Origin: Fen731 sp964481885
Lineage (GTDB): Bacteria; Actinomycetota; Humimicrobiia; Humimicrobiales; Humimicrobiaceae
DNA: 13,367 nt
Direction: 5' to 3'
NCBI GenBank assembly: GCA_964481885.1
Contig: CAYZUS010000051.1
Span: forward strand, 1-13,367
Numbering within the stretch: the first letter of the stretch is position 1; each line of letters begins with the position of its first letter. Of the stretch, positions 11,160-13,367 are shown one piece after another. The translations under genes were made by a program, and so were the position numbers. Below the pieces are notes generated by a model. It saw only the letters and a program-made list of their open reading frames with translations, did not search any database and was not told where the DNA came from.

Positions 11160-13247
11160 ATGGCAAGAACGATACCAATTGAAAAGGTAAGAAACATAGG
11201 GATAGCGGCTCATATTGATGCCGGTAAAACCACGACAACAGAGCGAATATTGTATTATTCAGGTAAAACATACAAGATTGGCGAGGTTGATGATGGCGCT
11301 GCCGTTATGGACTGGATGGTTCAGGAGCAGGAAAGAGGTATTACCATAACTTCTGCAGCTACTTCATGCTACTGGGGTGAAAACAGGATAAATATCATTG
11401 ACACTCCTGGCCATGTAGATTTTACAGTTGAAGTTGAGAGATCCCTGCGAATTCTTGATGGACTTGTTACCCTGTTCTGCGCTGTCGGTGGAGTTGAACC
11501 TCAGTCTGAAACAGTATGGAGACAGGCAACCAAATACAATATACCAAGGATTGCATTTATCAATAAGATGGACAGAAGTGGTGCGGACTTCTTCTATGTA
11601 GTGGAAATGATGAAAAGCAAGTTTAATGTCAATCCTATTCCCGTACAAATTCCTATAGGAAAAGAAGATAAATTTACAGGAATTATTGACCTGGTTACAA
11701 TGAAGGCCATTCTCTATAAAGATGTTATGGGTATCAAATATTCAGTTGAAGAAATCCCTGAAGACATGATAGGAATTGCAAACCAGTACAGGCAGGAGCT
11801 TATTGAGAATATTGCCAATTATAATGATGATATTCTGCATAAGTATATAGAGAATATTGATATTACAGAAAGTGAAATTATAAGTGCCTTAAGAAAAATC
11901 ACACTGGAAGTAAATGGTGTGCCTGTTCTTTGCGGGGCATCGTTTAAAAATAAAGGAATCCAGCATTTGCTGGATGCAGTAGTTAATTTTCTTCCCTCTC
12001 CTGTGGATATAGCTGACTCAAAAGGAATAAACCCTAACACCGGCGAGGAAGAAACAAGAAAAGCTGAAGACAATGCAAGTTTTTCAGGGCTTCTTTTTAA
12101 GGTAATGACAGATCCTTTCGTAGGAAAGTTAAACTATGTCAGGATTTATTCAGGAAGCCTGAAAGTGGGAACACAGGTATTAAATACGACAACAGACAAC
12201 AAGGAGAGAATTTCCAAAATAATCGAACTGCATGCAAACAGCAGGGTGGAAATAGATGAAGCATTCTGCGGCGATATTGTCGGAGTTGTAGGTTTAAAGA
12301 ATGTCAAAACAGGAGACACTCTTTGCGCCCCTGCAAAACCCATAAAGTTTGAGTCAATTGTTTTCCCTGATCCTGTCATCTCGATTGCCATTGAACCCAA
12401 GACAAAGTCTGATCAGGAAAAGCTGGGTGTCGCATTAAATAAAATTGCTGAAGAAGATCCTACATTTAAAATAAATACAGACAGTGAGACGGGACAGACG
12501 ATTATTTCAGGAATGGGGGAACTGCACCTGGAGATCATTGTTGACAGGATGCTCAGGGAGTTTAAGGTAGATGCAAGTGTCGGCAAGCCCCAGGTCGCAT
12601 ACAGAGAAACTATAACCCGGGACGTGGAAGTCGAAGGGAAATATATCAGGCAAAGTGGTGGCAGGGGCCAGTACGGACATGCTGTTCTTCATTTTTATCC
12701 CAATGAGTATGGAAAGGGATTTGAGTTTCTGGATAAGACCAAGGGTGGTACGATTCCTAAAGAATATATCAAACCCATTGAGATGGGCATAATCGATGCA
12801 ATGCAGAGCGGCGAGCTGGCAGGTTATCCTGTTGTAGATGTAAAAGCGGTACTCCTTGACGGCTCATATCATGAAGTTGATTCATCTGATCTGGCATTCA
12901 GGATTGCAGGCGGCAGGGCCTTTAGGGAAGCCAACACAAAGGGAGCTCCCATACTTCTTGAACCTGTTATGGATATCGAAGTGGTTGTTCCGGATGAGTA
13001 TATGGGTGAAGTTATCGGAGATTTGAATTCAAAAAGAGGAAAAATAATGTCAGTGATTCTCAGGAATAATCTCAGGATAGTAAAAGCAGACGTTCCTCTT
13101 GTAATGATGTTTGGATATGCGACTGATTTGAGGTCAAAAACACAGGGACGAGCCACATTTACAATGCAGTTCAAGAAACATGAGCCTGTACCTGAGAACA
13201 TTGCAAACGAAATCTTAAGAAAAATAAAAGGAAGTATAGCGGTTTAA
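11160..13247 (+). CDS. fusA: Translation elongation factor G
   Basis: EF-G is the GTPase that drives translocation of tRNA and mRNA on the ribosome and, with RRF, recycles ribosomes. The 695-residue product has the full five-domain layout. G1 is AHIDAGKTTTTE (17-28), the switch I region contains RGITITSAATS, G3 is DTPGH (81-85), G4 is NKMD (135-138) and G5 is GASFKNKG (259-266). Domain IV includes RGQYGHAVL and the DGSYHEVDSSD tip (567-577). Domain V includes EYMGEVIGDLNSKRG and FGYATDLRSKTQGRA. The start is fixed by the family N-terminus (MARTIPIEKVRNIGIAAHIDAG), though no good Shine-Dalgarno site lies 5-10 bases upstream. It is the third str gene. A 26-bp tandem duplication spans its stop codon, and tuf starts 89 bases later. 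Confidence 0.98.
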   Translation: MARTIPIEKVRNIGIAAHIDAGKTTTTERILYYSGKTYKIGEVDDGAAVMDWMVQEQERGITITSAATSCYWGENRINIIDTPGHVDFTVEVERSLRILDGLVTLFCAVGGVEPQSETVWRQATKYNIPRIAFINKMDRSGADFFYVVEMMKSKFNVNPIPVQIPIGKEDKFTGIIDLVTMKAILYKDVMGIKYSVEEIPEDMIGIANQYRQELIENIANYNDDILHKYIENIDITESEIISALRKITLEVNGVPVLCGASFKNKGIQHLLDAVVNFLPSPVDIADSKGINPNTGEEETRKAEDNASFSGLLFKVMTDPFVGKLNYVRIYSGSLKVGTQVLNTTTDNKERISKIIELHANSRVEIDEAFCGDIVGVVGLKNVKTGDTLCAPAKPIKFESIVFPDPVISIAIEPKTKSDQEKLGVALNKIAEEDPTFKINTDSETGQTIISGMGELHLEIIVDRMLREFKVDASVGKPQVAYRETITRDVEVEGKYIRQSGGRGQYGHAVLHFYPNEYGKGFEFLDKTKGGTIPKEYIKPIEMGIIDAMQSGELAGYPVVDVKAVLLDGSYHEVDSSDLAFRIAGGRAFREANTKGAPILLEPVMDIEVVVPDEYMGEVIGDLNSKRGKIMSVILRNNLRIVKADVPLVMMFGYATDLRSKTQGRATFTMQFKKHEPVPENIANEILRKIKGSIAV

Positions 13248-13274
13248 AGATAAAAGGAAGCATAGCGGTTTAAA
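13224..13274 (+). repeat. 26-bp tandem duplication across the fusA stop codon
   Basis: A 25-base sequence at 13224-13248, reading ATAAAAGGAAGTATAGCGG then TTTAAA, recurs at 13250-13274 with one change (T to C at 13261). The repeat period is 26 bases. The first copy encodes the last EF-G residues and TAA stop; the second is untranslated because the stop precedes it and the offset is not a multiple of three. Confidence 0.85.
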
Positions 13275-13336
13275 ACTATAATTAGTTAAGTGATAATTAA
13301 ACAATTTAGACCAATCTTAAAGAAAGGAATTATAAA

Positions 13337-13367
13337 ATGGCGGCAAAATTAAAATTTGAAAGAACAA
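13337..13367 (+). CDS. tuf: Translation elongation factor Tu, first ten codons (runs off window)
   Basis: The ATG at 13337 opens a frame reading MAAKLKFERT before the window ends. EF-Tu normally starts MAKxKFERTKPHVNVGTIGH, so the KFERT match and the position directly after fusA identify it well despite the short length. EF-Tu delivers aminoacyl-tRNA to the ribosomal A site. GGA within AAAGGAA (13323-13329) lies eight bases before the start. The 89-base gap after fusA holds the duplicated fusA end and a small AACTA/TAGTT inverted repeat but no clear promoter or terminator, so cotranscription with fusA is likely. Confidence 0.85.
   Translation, partial: MAAKLKFERT

Noticed and set aside
11936..11959. 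G5 element of EF-G reads GASFKNKG instead of the E. coli GSAFKNKG
   Set aside because: Variants such as GTSFKNKG and GSSFKNKG are common in bacterial EF-G as I recall, so this is normal family variation.

Overview
This is a housekeeping block of a bacterial chromosome, with all genes on the + strand. It holds the 3' end of a UroD-family gene, then rpoB, rpoC, rpsL, rpsG, fusA and the first ten codons of tuf. The DNA is AT-rich, with long A/T tracts between genes, and most genes have clear Shine-Dalgarno sites. The RNA polymerase sequences look actinobacterial despite the base composition. The RpoC N-terminus, the coiled-coil insertion after its zinc-binding domain, the GGMGAEA...GQKR..AIKRLK segment, and the RpoB ending (LSEEGKEV...EQDELMKTVEELGIEL) all follow the mycobacterial pattern as I recall it. 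My best inference is a low-GC, probably uncultured lineage in or near Actinobacteriota. This rests on remembered family sequences, not on a search.

Layout. 2-295: end of a UroD-family protein, then a terminator-like hairpin (337-366). 296-795: a 500-base gap with A/T tracts, a near-consensus extended -10 promoter (450-477) and a leader of about 310 nt that contains two terminator-like hairpins, a GC-rich stem-loop and a short direct repeat. 796-9743: rpoB and rpoC, 29 bases apart. 9744-9962: a gap in which a second extended -10 promoter overlaps a terminator-like hairpin. 9963-10843: rpsL and rpsG. 10844-11159: a 316-base gap with two good stem-loops, a possible promoter and purine-rich imperfect tandem repeats running up to the fusA start codon. 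11160-13247: fusA, with a 26-bp tandem duplication across its stop codon. 13337-13367: start of tuf.

Function. rpoB and rpoC encode the two large RNA polymerase subunits. rpsL, rpsG, fusA and tuf are the classical str gene set (S12, S7, EF-G, EF-Tu). The usual upstream partners rplJ and rplL are not next to rpoB; a UroD-family gene is there instead, and rpoB has its own promoter and long leader. Transcription probably starts separately before rpoB, before rpsL and perhaps before fusA.

The most unusual content is in the polymerase. RpoB is 1462 residues long, because of an extra segment of about 195 residues in the lobe region and a repetitive charged C-terminal tail of about 170 residues. 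The RpoC coiled-coil insertion is about twice the mycobacterial size, and two normally invariant bridge-helix residues are changed. I found no mobile element, CRISPR array, tRNA, rRNA or defence system, and I do not claim a new multi-gene system here.
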